A stretch of 30,410 nt of DNA from JACPHB01 sp964553885 (GTDB taxonomy: Bacteria; Patescibacteriota; Minisyncoccia; UBA10092): contig CAZKLP010000007.1 in the NCBI GenBank assembly GCA_964553885.1, forward strand, positions 1-30,410, written 5' to 3'. The stretch's first letter is position 1. Each line of letters begins with the position of its first letter. Made by a program: the position numbers and the translations under genes. Positions 1 to 7,338 of the stretch are shown piece after piece. The notes below the pieces were generated by a model. It saw nothing but the letters and a program-made list of their open reading frames with translations. It was not told the DNA's origin and did not search any database.

Positions 1-94
1 CCCTCTGCCAAAAATCAAAAATTTTTTCTTCGGTTTTTTGACAAAATAATCCCGCCATAATAAATTTTATAATATTCCAAAAACCAAATATATG

Positions 95-141
95 CAATTA
101 TCCCGATTTCAGACGATCGTCTGATAGTCGTACAATTATAA
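95..141. repeat. Left arm of a long inverted repeat bracketing the PaaX/Cas2-like gene
   Basis: It contains a perfect 16-bp palindrome at 109-124 (TCAGACGATCGTCTGA) followed by AGTCGTACAATT. Reverse-complementing 765-806 gives nearly the same sequence: about 26 of 30 bases match across the core at 108-137, and the similarity continues outward through a shared TTATCCC. The arm lies directly downstream of the stop codon of the minus-strand gene at 136-714. It could be a terminal inverted repeat or a duplicated operator; no target-site duplication was seen. Confidence 0.75.
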
Positions 142-714
142 AAAATTAAAAAATCTTCTTAAGGATAATTCATTGGTCGGATTTGTCATTTCCGCGTATT
201 GAACATAGGGTTTAATATTTAATACGCTAACAACAAAGTTGATTTCATCCTGGCATTCATAGGGCAAAACAAAAACACTTTTCTGCATTTCATAAAAACC
301 CAAATCTCGTAATTTTTCCCTTAATGCATTGCGAGCTCTGCGCTCTTTTTCTGGAATATCAAAAAATACAACACGCCATTTGCCATCCCATTTATACGAC
401 TTATTAATCTTTAAATTTTCAAGATCTAAAAGTTTAGTATGACTAATGCCCTTTTTAGTTATTATAACTTCACAAGCGCCACCGGGTTTTTCTTTCCAAG
501 AAATGTAGCCGTAATTATAAAGGTCGTGTAAATTCCTGATTAAACTTCTTTTATTGATTTTTCGCCACTCATCAGCCATTTGTTTTGTAACCCTAATTTG
601 ATTCCTAGGTGAGCCAGCCAAACCCAACGAAATGCCCCCGAATAACAACAGTAATATTTTCTTTTTTATAGGACTGCTTATTCTGTAAAAACGTGGAAGA
701 TTATTAGAAATCAT
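136..714 (-). CDS. PaaX/Cas2-like protein (winged helix + Cas2-fold domain), copy 1
   Basis: The 192-residue protein has two parts. The N-terminal half (about 1-95) looks like the winged-helix DNA-binding region of PaaX-type regulators, with a basic segment at 50-65 (ADEWRKINKRSL). The C-terminal half (about 108-192) is the PaaX middle domain, which shares the ferredoxin-like fold of the CRISPR nuclease Cas2: WDGKWRVVFFDIPE with Asp119 at the Cas2 metal-binding position, then LGFYEMQKSVFVLPYEC, like the QKSVF stretch of Cas2. There is no CRISPR array or other cas gene in the window. A close relative is at 24468-25043. The gene is flanked on both sides by an inverted repeat with a GACGATCGTC palindrome. 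On the upstream side the repeat runs into TTGTAC, 16 bp, TAAATA, a plausible promoter, so autoregulation is possible. A nuclease role is inferred from fold and Asp119 only. Confidence 0.8.
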   Translation of the reverse strand: MISNNLPRFYRISSPIKKKILLLLFGGISLGLAGSPRNQIRVTKQMADEWRKINKRSLIRNLHDLYNYGYISWKEKPGGACEVIITKKGISHTKLLDLENLKINKSYKWDGKWRVVFFDIPEKERRARNALREKLRDLGFYEMQKSVFVLPYECQDEINFVVSVLNIKPYVQYAEMTNPTNELSLRRFFNFL

Positions 715-764
715 AAAATGAAATTAAAAAAAAATTATTATTTATTACTATTTAATGTTGTGAT

Positions 765-806
765 TAAATTGTACAACTTACGGACGATCGTCTGCAAATG
801 GGATAA
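765..806. repeat. Right arm of the inverted repeat; possible operator/promoter of the PaaX/Cas2-like gene
   Basis: This is the inverted partner of 95-141, with a GACGATCGTC palindrome at 783-792. Read on the minus strand it gives the palindrome, then TTGTAC (-35-like), 16 bp and TAAATA (-10-like), about 50 bp before the ATG at 714. The same palindrome-then-TTGTA order is found upstream of the second family member at 24385-24432. Confidence 0.65.
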
Positions 807-902
807 ATTTTTACTACCGTGCCGAAGTATTCTCGATCCACGTCGGAAAAGCCGTAGCCGTTCCGTTCTTATAATCCTCACCTATTGTATCAAAATCTTC
901 CG

Positions 903-947
903 TAAAAATAAAACGCCCTCGGCTCGCGATCTTCGCGAGCCGAGGGG
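903..947 (-). terminator. Rho-independent terminator of the GC-rich small gene
   Basis: The 14-bp perfect stem pairs 916-929 with 933-946 around a 3-nt loop. On the minus strand it is followed by TTTTATTTTT at 904-913. It lies about 50 nt after the stop codon of the reading frame ending at 997. A smaller hairpin (GTGACC/GGTCAC, 968-990) sits between them, 6 nt after the stop. Confidence 0.85.
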
Positions 948-996
948 CAAAGGGTTATAGAATCAAAGTGACCAAAGATCAGACGGTCACAGCGAC

Positions 997-1362
997 CTAG
1001 GAATTGCGGGAGAACAACCGGGAGCCGCCGAACCACCCGAACAGGTGCTCGACAGAGCCGGCGTTCACGTTCCAGCCGCCGTCGTAGGCGTTCCAGTTGA
1101 CATTCACCGCACGGAGCGCGCCATTCACATCCTTCACGTAGAAGATATTGGTGTACCCGTTGTTCAGAAGAACATCAATATCGCCATTCTTCTGGCGCTC
1201 CATGAGCGACCAGATTTGGGCCAGAGTGGTCTCCTCGAACTCCGAGCCGATCTCGGCGCGGATGGGAGCGTTGACCGAGGACTTTGTGTTCGCGTAGCGG
1301 AGCGTGGTCTCAGCGATCGGCTCCTCGATCTTTTCGAGAAACCACTCCTTTAAAGAGCTATT
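997..1362 (-). pseudogene. GC-rich small protein of a CPR-type family, C-terminus like a DGR variable region; no normal start codon
   Basis: The open frame runs from just after an in-frame TAA (1363-1365) to a TAG at 997-999, about 121 codons. The first in-frame ATG is only at 1203, which would leave 68 aa. An AAGGAG stretch at 1345-1350 lies near the beginning of the open frame, but no ATG, GTG or TTG follows it in frame, so the 5' end may be lost or the start is unusual. The middle (ERQKNGDIDVLLNNGY, then NIFYVKDVNGALRAV) and the end (VNWNAYDGGWNVNAG, then LFSRNS) match, from memory, a small-protein family frequent in CPR genomes. Its members differ mostly in the tryptophan/asparagine-rich last 40 residues, where AAC/AAT codons are abundant here. 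GC content is far above the surroundings. The function is unknown. Confidence 0.5.
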
Positions 1363-1381
1363 TTATAGTTACATTGTAGTA

Positions 1382-3004
1382 TCACATTTTTTCTGGCGCG
1401 TCAATACCCATAATATCCAGAGAATTTGCTAAAACTATTTTTGTCGCCATAATCAAAGCTAATCGCGCGGAAGTTAATTTTTTATCTTCGGTTATCACCC
1501 GCTCTTTTTCGTAGAAATTGTGGAACTCACGCGCTAATTCCAAAGCATAGCGAGGCAAACGATGAACTTCATAGTTTTTTGAGATATCAGCCAGAATCTC
1601 AGGAAATTCAATAAGCTTTCTGATTAAATTTAGATCATTTGCGGTTTTTAACAATTTAATATTTGAAATTTTAGAATTTGTTTCGGATTTCTGATTTTGG
1701 ATTTCGGATTTATGCAAGATTGAGCTCAATCTTGCATGAGCGTACTGAACATAATAAACCGGATTTTTAGCCGAGCGCTCTTTGGCGAGCGCCATGTCAA
1801 AATCCATATGGGTATTGAGCGAATACATTAAAAAGAAAAATCTAGCGGCATCAAGACCGACTTCGTCAATCAACTCTTCAAGAGTTATAAAAGTTCCGGC
1901 GCGCTTAGAAAACTTAAATTCTTTCCCTCCGGAAACAAGACGCGCAAATTGATTAAGCAATATCGTAAGCTGTTCCAAATCAATCCCCAAAATTTTTAAA
2001 ACGCCAAATAATCGCAGTATATCACCATGATGATCGGCCCCCCAAACATTTATCACTTTATCAAATTTCCTTGCTTCAAATTTATTCAAATGATAAAGAA
2101 TATCGGACATAAAATAAGTTTCATCGCCATTACTTTTTATCAAGACTCGGTCTTCGCTGTCGCCAAGTTTTGACGTCTTTATCCAAGTTGCCCCGTCCTT
2201 TTCATAAACCAAATCTTTTTGCATTAGATCGCCCATAACCTTCTTATAGATTCCGTTTCTATATAAAGATTTCTCGGAAAACCAAACATCATATTTTATC
2301 TTTAGTTTTTTTATCACCGGTTTTATATACGCACTTAAAATTAAACTAACCGCTTTATGCCCGGCTTCTTCAACGCTCAAATTTTTATCTATCTGTTTTG
2401 CCAAATCATTTATGTAATCCCCTTTATATAAATTGTCCGATTCGGTTTTTTCTAAATTCAGCTTTTCACCCCGCGCTAATTTAATTGACCTCCCAAGAGC
2501 TAAAATTTGGCCGCCCCTGTCGTTTACATAGAATTCTCGGGTAATCTTATACCCCTGTGTTTCCAAAATATTTGCCAGAACATCGCCATAAAATCCGCCG
2601 CGGCCATTGCCGATAGTTAAAGGCCCCGTCGGATTGGCGGAAATGAACTCGATTTGAGTTTTACAATTTTTACCAGTATTAGAATTACCGTATTTATTTT
2701 TTTTCTTAATAATTTCCCCAAACTGATGTTTTAGACATTCTTCAGATAAAAAGAAATTTATAAAACCGTTTACGGCTTCAATTTTTGAAAAATCCGGCAT
2801 TTTTTGATTATCCAATTCTTTAACCAAATTTTCGGCGATTATTTTTGGTGACTCTTTCAAAATCTTGGCAAGTAAAAAAGCAACGTTTGACGAATAATCG
2901 CCGCGCTCTTTATCTTCCGTAATTTCAACCAAAATTTCACTCTTAAATTCCGAGGTTATTTTACGAATAATATCGCTTAATAAGGTTTTGATAATTTCCT
3001 TCAT
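1382..3004 (-). CDS. argS: Arginyl-tRNA synthetase
   Basis: This class I synthetase charges tRNA-Arg with arginine in the cytoplasm. At 540 residues it is close to the bacterial norm. It has the N-terminal additive domain (about 1-110), the catalytic signature region ISANPTGPLTIGNGRGG at about 122-138, the VWGADHHGD segment, FKFSKRAGTFITLEEL in the KMSKS region, and the C-terminal helical anticodon-binding domain (YVQYAHARLSSIL onward). The HIGH motif reads TIGN, so both histidines are replaced. The C-terminal domain carries a low-complexity stretch (IQNQKSETNSK), and a perfect 24-bp palindrome lies within 1710-1740. The gene is divergent from smpB, with about 60 bp between the starts. A tRNA-Arg(CCG) gene lies elsewhere in the window. 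Confidence 0.95.
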   Translation of the reverse strand: MKEIIKTLLSDIIRKITSEFKSEILVEITEDKERGDYSSNVAFLLAKILKESPKIIAENLVKELDNQKMPDFSKIEAVNGFINFFLSEECLKHQFGEIIKKKNKYGNSNTGKNCKTQIEFISANPTGPLTIGNGRGGFYGDVLANILETQGYKITREFYVNDRGGQILALGRSIKLARGEKLNLEKTESDNLYKGDYINDLAKQIDKNLSVEEAGHKAVSLILSAYIKPVIKKLKIKYDVWFSEKSLYRNGIYKKVMGDLMQKDLVYEKDGATWIKTSKLGDSEDRVLIKSNGDETYFMSDILYHLNKFEARKFDKVINVWGADHHGDILRLFGVLKILGIDLEQLTILLNQFARLVSGGKEFKFSKRAGTFITLEELIDEVGLDAARFFFLMYSLNTHMDFDMALAKERSAKNPVYYVQYAHARLSSILHKSEIQNQKSETNSKISNIKLLKTANDLNLIRKLIEFPEILADISKNYEVHRLPRYALELAREFHNFYEKERVITEDKKLTSARLALIMATKIVLANSLDIMGIDAPEKM

Positions 3005-3064
3005 ATTCTTATCACTATATTAACCCAATTTTGATAAAAACGAAACTGCTGATAGAATTTGGAT

Positions 3065-3508
3065 ATGGCTATATTCTCTGAAAACCGAAAAGCATATTTT
3101 GATTATGAAATCCTTGAAAAGCTAGAGGCCGGTTTGGTATTGTCCGGCGCCGAAGTTAAATCAATAAAAGGCGGGCGAATGAATTTGGCTGGCTCTTACG
3201 TTAATTTCGTGAGTGGCGAACCGTATCTCGTCGGCGCTTCTATTGCCCCGTATCAGCCAAAAAACCAGCCATCCGACTATGACCCGTCTCGCACCAGAAA
3301 ATTGCTTTTGAATAAAAAAGAAATTAATTATCTTTTAAGTAAAACAAAACAAAAGGGCTTGACTTTGGTGCCCGTAAAGGTATATAATAAAGGCAGAAGA
3401 ATTAAGATTGAAATTGGCTTGGCTCGCGGTAAAAAACAATACGATAAGAGAGAAGCTATATCAAAAAGAGAAACGGCCAGGAAAATTGAACGGGAATTGA
3501 AACAATAA
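3065..3508 (+). CDS. smpB: SsrA-binding protein SmpB
   Basis: The protein binds tmRNA and delivers it to stalled ribosomes for trans-translation. The 147 residues cover the complete family: N-terminal ENRKAYFDYEILEKLEAGLVL, central LSGAEVKSIKGGRMNLAGSYV, and a basic C-terminal tail (KRETARKIERELKQ) that folds in the mRNA channel. The ATG at 3065 was chosen; an in-frame TTG two codons upstream is possible. The tmRNA gene starts 2 nt after the stop codon, so protein and RNA partner are probably cotranscribed. Confidence 0.95.
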   Translation: MAIFSENRKAYFDYEILEKLEAGLVLSGAEVKSIKGGRMNLAGSYVNFVSGEPYLVGASIAPYQPKNQPSDYDPSRTRKLLLNKKEINYLLSKTKQKGLTLVPVKVYNKGRRIKIEIGLARGKKQYDKREAISKRETARKIERELKQ

Positions 3509-3509
3509 T

Positions 3510-3920
3510 GGGAGTGCTGGGCTTCGATAGGATTTAAAAATTAAATACGCAGACCAAGGATATCTCGTAACCTTGAAATTCCGTCCTGCTCAGCGGGATG
3601 TGACAATCCCCGAGATCGCCCTCCTTCGCGTAAAGCTATGGAGGGCAAAGCAGAAAATAACTGCCAAAACAAATTTAACTCCTGCTTTTGCTTTTGCTTA
3701 AGCAGGCATCGGCTGTCTGATGTCTAATAGGACAATACCGGTGTCAACCATTAGGCTTTAATCCGAAAAATCTTCAATTCGGATAGAACTAAAAGAAGAA
3801 ACAAAAATCTTTTATTTTGGCTGTTTAAAGAAAGATTTCAAAAACAACAAACCGCCTACTGCCTGTAGATATATTTAATCAAAAATTCTAGATGCGAGTT
3901 CAACTCTCGCCACTTCCACC
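3510..3920 (+). ncRNA. ssrA: Transfer-messenger RNA (tmRNA)
   Basis: The 5' end GGGAGTG pairs with CACTTCC at 3911-3917 to form the 7-bp acceptor stem (one G-U). The T arm GCGAG-TTCAACT-CTCGC is at 3894-3910, and the 5' end continues with the tmRNA consensus CTGGGCTTCGATAGG. The discriminator is A3918, followed by CC then T, so the full CCA is not encoded. The tag frame ends at TAA 3699-3701 and reads AKTNLTPAFAFA if the resume codon is GCC 3663, which follows a TAACT like the TAGTC before the E. coli resume codon. A resume point further upstream, at GCA 3645, cannot be excluded. The gene follows smpB directly, and its 3' end is used as the boundary of an integrated element. Confidence 0.93.
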
Positions 3921-3925
3921 TTCAT
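3894..3925. other. Probable attachment-site junction at the tmRNA 3' end
   Basis: The T arm and acceptor 3' strand of ssrA (3894-3920) overlap the last codons and the stop codon (3900-3902) of the convergent serine recombinase. tmRNA 3' ends are well-known integration targets. One end of the accessory block therefore coincides with this junction. No duplicate of the tmRNA end was found further on in the window, so the other end (attR) and the exact crossover bases are undetermined. Serine recombinases may share only a few bases between sites. Confidence 0.6.
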
Positions 3926-5459
3926 AAGCTAAATTGAACACTTTGCTCTGTTTTAGCTTTTTATAACACACAAAATCTAACGGAGCGTTTAACTCAACCG
4001 AGGCGATTTCTCCATCGTTTATTTTTATTTCTCTGAAGAAAGCCTGAGCAAACACCGATTTAAGCGGATCGGGCGACTTGCAATATGCTCGCCAGATATC
4101 TTGAGTTAATTCAACGCTGATCTCTAAGGCTCTCATAATATGAATCATATTACCCTCGAGCTTGCCTAATTTGTCATTGAGCTCTTTTTCCTTATTTTCT
4201 AAGTCAGCCAAAGCAGTATTATAGGTTTCACCGTCCACTTCTTCAGCCACAAACTTTAAAAAGGCCTTCTTTTTAGAATCTTTGACATTATCAATGGAAA
4301 GCAATAGTCCCCTTCTGGTGCTTTCATACACTCGCTGTTTCTCTCCGAAGTTCCTTTTTATCTTTTCTCTAAGTTTTTCAGCTGCTCCTGGTGACAATTC
4401 CACTTGTTTGAATAACTTCGAAAACTTTTCTTCCAAATCATCGATAGGAATTGACGACTGGCTGCATTGGACTGGTTTACCATGACGCCTTTTCTGACAA
4501 AAATACAGGCCGTATTTATTACCCGCCTTATTTGTCGAAAAGCCCGCCTGAACTCGGCAACCACATTCACTGCAAAAAGCCAATCCTCGAAGAAGAAATC
4601 TGTGTTTTCGCTGACGATTGGCTTCTTTATTATGAGACGCCAACACCAATTGAACTTTTTCAAAAGTATTATTATCTATTAATTTTTCGTGCTTGCCATC
4701 TGAAACAATCCCGCCCCATTCAATCGTGCCAATATAAATTTTATCCTTTAAAATTCTCTCTAAAACCGAGAGGTGTAATGGTTTGCCATTTCTAGTTGGG
4801 CATCCTTCTGAGGCCAATTCTTCAGCTAACTTTCTAATCGAGTAGTTGCCATTGGAATACAACATAAAAGCTTTTTTAACCCATGGAGCTTCTACCTCAT
4901 TTACCTCAATCCATGCCCGCTTCTTGCCCTCCCCTTCCTCACGAACATTTTTAAAGCCAAAAGGAGCAAGCCCTGGGTAAGTGCCAGACGCCGCTTTGAA
5001 TCTCAAACTTTCTTTTATCTTTGCTCCATATAAAGCACTATTATATTCGTTCACGAGAGCAATTACACCAGCTGGCAATTTACCAGCTGGAGAAGTATCT
5101 CTCGTAGATGGCTCAAGCACAGAAATTAATTCAATCCCATTTAATTCAAGTTCAAAACGATAATTAAAATAAGCTCTTGCATCTCTAAACAATCTACTTA
5201 AATCATAAATAATAACAGCTCCGACCTGTTCATCTTTTTTCCAACGCTCAGTCAGCCGTAAAAATCCATCTCTTTTGCTTTTTTTGCCGACAAAAGCCGA
5301 TTCGTCGTCAAAATAAATATCCTTACTCTCATCAACTTTGAAACCTTCTTTTTTGGCAAGCTGAAGACACTCTTGCTTTTGAAGATCTGGTGAAATTTTT
5401 TTGAATTGCTGGTGCGTCGAAGTACGATAATAGATCAACGCTATTTTGTTATTAGCCAT
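3900..5459 (-). CDS. Large serine recombinase (site-specific integrase)
   Basis: The 519-residue protein has the three-part large serine recombinase layout. The resolvase-type catalytic domain (about 1-150) has YYRTST with nucleophile Ser14 and the arginine motif DLSRLFRD (about 86-93). The recombinase DNA-binding domain (about 160-280) has SGTYPGLAPFGFKN and RKLAEELASEGCPTRNG. The zinc ribbon (about 290-340) has cysteines at 296, 299, 301, 321 and 332, followed by a coiled-coil tail. It catalyses integration and excision through a Ser-DNA intermediate. The stop codon lies in the T arm of the tmRNA, so the last six or seven residues (GGSGES) are templated by tmRNA sequence and would change on excision. 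It is the last gene of a minus-strand operon; the preceding gene overlaps its ATG by 8 nt. Confidence 0.93.
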   Translation of the reverse strand: MANNKIALIYYRTSTHQQFKKISPDLQKQECLQLAKKEGFKVDESKDIYFDDESAFVGKKSKRDGFLRLTERWKKDEQVGAVIIYDLSRLFRDARAYFNYRFELELNGIELISVLEPSTRDTSPAGKLPAGVIALVNEYNSALYGAKIKESLRFKAASGTYPGLAPFGFKNVREEGEGKKRAWIEVNEVEAPWVKKAFMLYSNGNYSIRKLAEELASEGCPTRNGKPLHLSVLERILKDKIYIGTIEWGGIVSDGKHEKLIDNNTFEKVQLVLASHNKEANRQRKHRFLLRGLAFCSECGCRVQAGFSTNKAGNKYGLYFCQKRRHGKPVQCSQSSIPIDDLEEKFSKLFKQVELSPGAAEKLREKIKRNFGEKQRVYESTRRGLLLSIDNVKDSKKKAFLKFVAEEVDGETYNTALADLENKEKELNDKLGKLEGNMIHIMRALEISVELTQDIWRAYCKSPDPLKSVFAQAFFREIKINDGEIASVELNAPLDFVCYKKLKQSKVFNLAYEGGSGES

Positions 5460-5640
5460 TTTTATTAGGAGGTATGTTGCCGTAGATTTCCTTTTTTGCC
5501 AAGTCTTCAGAAATAATCATTATTGCGTTAGCTAAATCGTCTAAAAACCGATCCTCAAAGTATGCGAACAGCCAATCGCCATCGCTGAAGATCTGACTCA
5601 AGGGTCCATCTAATATTTTAATTCCCCGAACCCAAATCAT
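5452..5640 (-). CDS. Small hypothetical protein coupled to the recombinase
   Basis: The 62-aa acidic protein is rich in aromatic residues near its start and ends in GNIPPNKNG. I recognise no family. Its ATG overlaps the stop of the preceding gene (ATGA, 5637-5640) and its stop overlaps the ATG of the recombinase by 8 nt. These overlaps are typical of translational coupling and are the main reason to call it real. A recombination directionality factor is one possible role for a tiny gene in this position, but nothing in the sequence shows it. Confidence 0.6.
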   Translation of the reverse strand: MIWVRGIKILDGPLSQIFSDGDWLFAYFEDRFLDDLANAIMIISEDLAKKEIYGNIPPNKNG

Positions 5641-6014
5641 AAGGTTTGTTGAACTATTTTTGAATCTTTATCCTCCAATTCTTTAATTGCCTCGATGGTC
5701 TCTGGATTAAGCTTTGACCAAAGATATTCATTTTCCTCTGCGGAGATTTGTTCGTTAATTATTCTGGTCGGGAAGAGCTTATCAAAAAATGATAACAAAA
5801 CTCTGACATCGCCACTAAAAGCCTTCGAAATCAAAACATCCATTAAACTATATTTGCCCCCAGCTAACCTCTGTTTAATCTCATTCCTTGAATACTCATT
5901 AAAGAACGCATCAATTAATAGACGGGCCGAGGCTTGCTCAGCATACGCTGATTTTCTGCCACTTCTTTTTAATTTACCACCGCTATTATTTGGATTTCCG
6001 TATGGATTTGGCAT
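5637..6014 (-). CDS. Hypothetical protein with basic Gly/Asn-rich N-terminus
   Basis: The 125-aa protein starts PNPYGNPNNSGGKLKRSGRK, a short Gly/Asn/Lys segment like the GNP-type N-termini of some phage- and element-associated proteins (DUF5681-like, weak resemblance). The rest looks helical (ASARLLIDAFFNEYSRNEIKQRL, NPETIEAIKELEDKDSK) and could be a small DNA-binding or terminase-small-subunit-like protein. It lies in the recombinase operon and overlaps the next gene by 4 nt. The function is not known. Confidence 0.65.
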   Translation of the reverse strand: MPNPYGNPNNSGGKLKRSGRKSAYAEQASARLLIDAFFNEYSRNEIKQRLAGGKYSLMDVLISKAFSGDVRVLLSFFDKLFPTRIINEQISAEENEYLWSKLNPETIEAIKELEDKDSKIVQQTL

Positions 6015-6154
6015 AGAGTTTTATAATTCTTCATTGGCTTTGTTGAGCGCTTTTTACAAAGATTGTGTCATGCGTGACATAATCTTTTAGTTTTATATCC
6101 TTAAAACTTTTATAGATAATCTCTTTTAAATTCCTTAACTCTTTTGGTGAATCT

Positions 6155-7030
6155 TCAGTTTTCTGTATCTAACTGATCTCCAAAACTCGTCCATCCTTTT
6201 CTTTTTTGACGAGCAAATAATTCTAAATACTTTTGTTTTGGATACATAGTTTCAATAATCTCGTAAATTCCATCTGGCTTTTTTGAATGCTTTTCTCTTG
6301 GTGAAGAATAAACAGAACTAAAAACTTTTTTTGGAAGAAACGAGCCTTTGATTGCTACTAACAATAATTCATGATCTCCCCAAAAATAATACCCGATTCC
6401 TCCATGTCCTCCATTTTTAACCCACATCATTTGGCTCTTGTAATCAAATCCCCAAGATTTTATAACTTCAAAACTTTCTTCTAAGAAGCCTGTGGCAACC
6501 CATAAAAACAATGCTGAATTATCCGTTGTTAAATCCTTAACTTTCATATTGCAAATGTCTTTTATGGACATTCTTTCATAGTGATAATTAGTCGCACCAT
6601 ATAGATTTTTCAGATCAAGACGTTCTGGATATGGCCATGGCGGATCAGCATAAATAACGTTATATTTTCCTTTAGGTAAACTAATCTCTTTTTTTGGCAC
6701 CGTTAAGAGATTATTACAAATTTTATGCCAAGTTATATTTTTACCCTCTGGTAACTTATCTAGATCTGAAAACTTGTTAGCAAATTCTATTGTGTAATAA
6801 ATCGTTCTTTCGCCTTTTTTCATATCCTTTGCAACACTGTTGCAAAGTTTTCTTCTTTCTATACTGTGTTTATTCGAATATTTAATAATAGTTTTTCCAG
6901 TAAGATGATATGCCTCTATTAAACACCGCCTAGCATTAAACATCCCCTTTATCCAAATACCTCTTAATTCTTCAATCATTGTCTTATACCATTCCTCGTT
7001 CTGATAATTTAATTGAATTACCTTATTCAT
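6155..7030 (-). CDS. MT-A70 family DNA N6-adenine methyltransferase
   Basis: The 291-residue protein has an N-terminal helical region (about 1-110) of the kind found in element-borne adenine methyltransferases. The MT-A70 catalytic domain follows, with YADPPWPYPE and the catalytic DPPW at 129-132, ALFLWVATG, GFDYKSQMMWVKNG, and the SAM-site segment KPDGIYEIIETMYP, then YLELFARQKRKGW. No cognate restriction enzyme lies beside it, so it is likely an orphan methyltransferase acting on the element or host chromosome. Its start overlaps the upstream small gene by 8 nt. A 46-codon open stretch in another frame (6031-6168) follows its stop codon without its own start. Confidence 0.9.
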   Translation of the reverse strand: MNKVIQLNYQNEEWYKTMIEELRGIWIKGMFNARRCLIEAYHLTGKTIIKYSNKHSIERRKLCNSVAKDMKKGERTIYYTIEFANKFSDLDKLPEGKNITWHKICNNLLTVPKKEISLPKGKYNVIYADPPWPYPERLDLKNLYGATNYHYERMSIKDICNMKVKDLTTDNSALFLWVATGFLEESFEVIKSWGFDYKSQMMWVKNGGHGGIGYYFWGDHELLLVAIKGSFLPKKVFSSVYSSPREKHSKKPDGIYEIIETMYPKQKYLELFARQKRKGWTSFGDQLDTEN

Positions 7031-7199
7031 GTTCTTTTTTTTTCGTCATAATTTTCCCCTTAAAATAATAGCTACACATTTCGTCCAGAAGTTTTGATAT
7101 TGTTGTTTCGTTTTCTATTGCCTCAAGTTTAAGAAACTTATGCCACTTAGCATTAATACGAACCTGCTTCGTTATTCTCTTTTGTCGCTTCGTTGACAT
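7023..7199 (-). CDS. Small basic protein, possible ribbon-helix-helix DNA-binding type
   Basis: The 58 codons run from ATG at 7199 (MSTKRQKRITKQVRINAKW...) to TAA at 7023-7025. The central part, QVRINAKWHKFLKLEAIEN followed by ETTISKLLDEM, fits a short strand followed by two helices as in Arc/CopG-type repressors. Such a protein could repress the operon it heads. The stop overlaps the ATG of the methyltransferase by 8 nt. GGAGG at about 7224-7228 is too far upstream to be its ribosome site and may serve a shorter leader frame. Confidence 0.6.
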   Translation of the reverse strand: MSTKRQKRITKQVRINAKWHKFLKLEAIENETTISKLLDEMCSYYFKGKIMTKKKEHE

Positions 7200-7338
7200 A
7201 TTTTACCCGCCGCTTTTATATCCTCCATAACAAGATTTAATTTTTTATTTAACCAATAAAGATATACTCACTTTCAATCAGTTAAACATTCTCCAGATGC
7301 TTAAATTTTTGTCTGACAAAGTGAATATCAGGTTGTCA

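Noticed and set aside
136..714. CRISPR-Cas system based on the Cas2-like fold
   Set aside because: No repeat-spacer array and no Cas1 or other cas gene occurs; the winged helix places the protein with PaaX-like regulators.
718..960. 80-aa plus-strand open frame after the first PaaX/Cas2-like gene
   Set aside because: It runs through the inverted repeat and the terminator hairpin and has no protein-like pattern.
1045..1353. 102-aa plus-strand open frame in the GC-rich block
   Set aside because: It is the shadow of the minus-strand frame that carries recognisable family motifs; long antisense frames are expected in GC-rich DNA.
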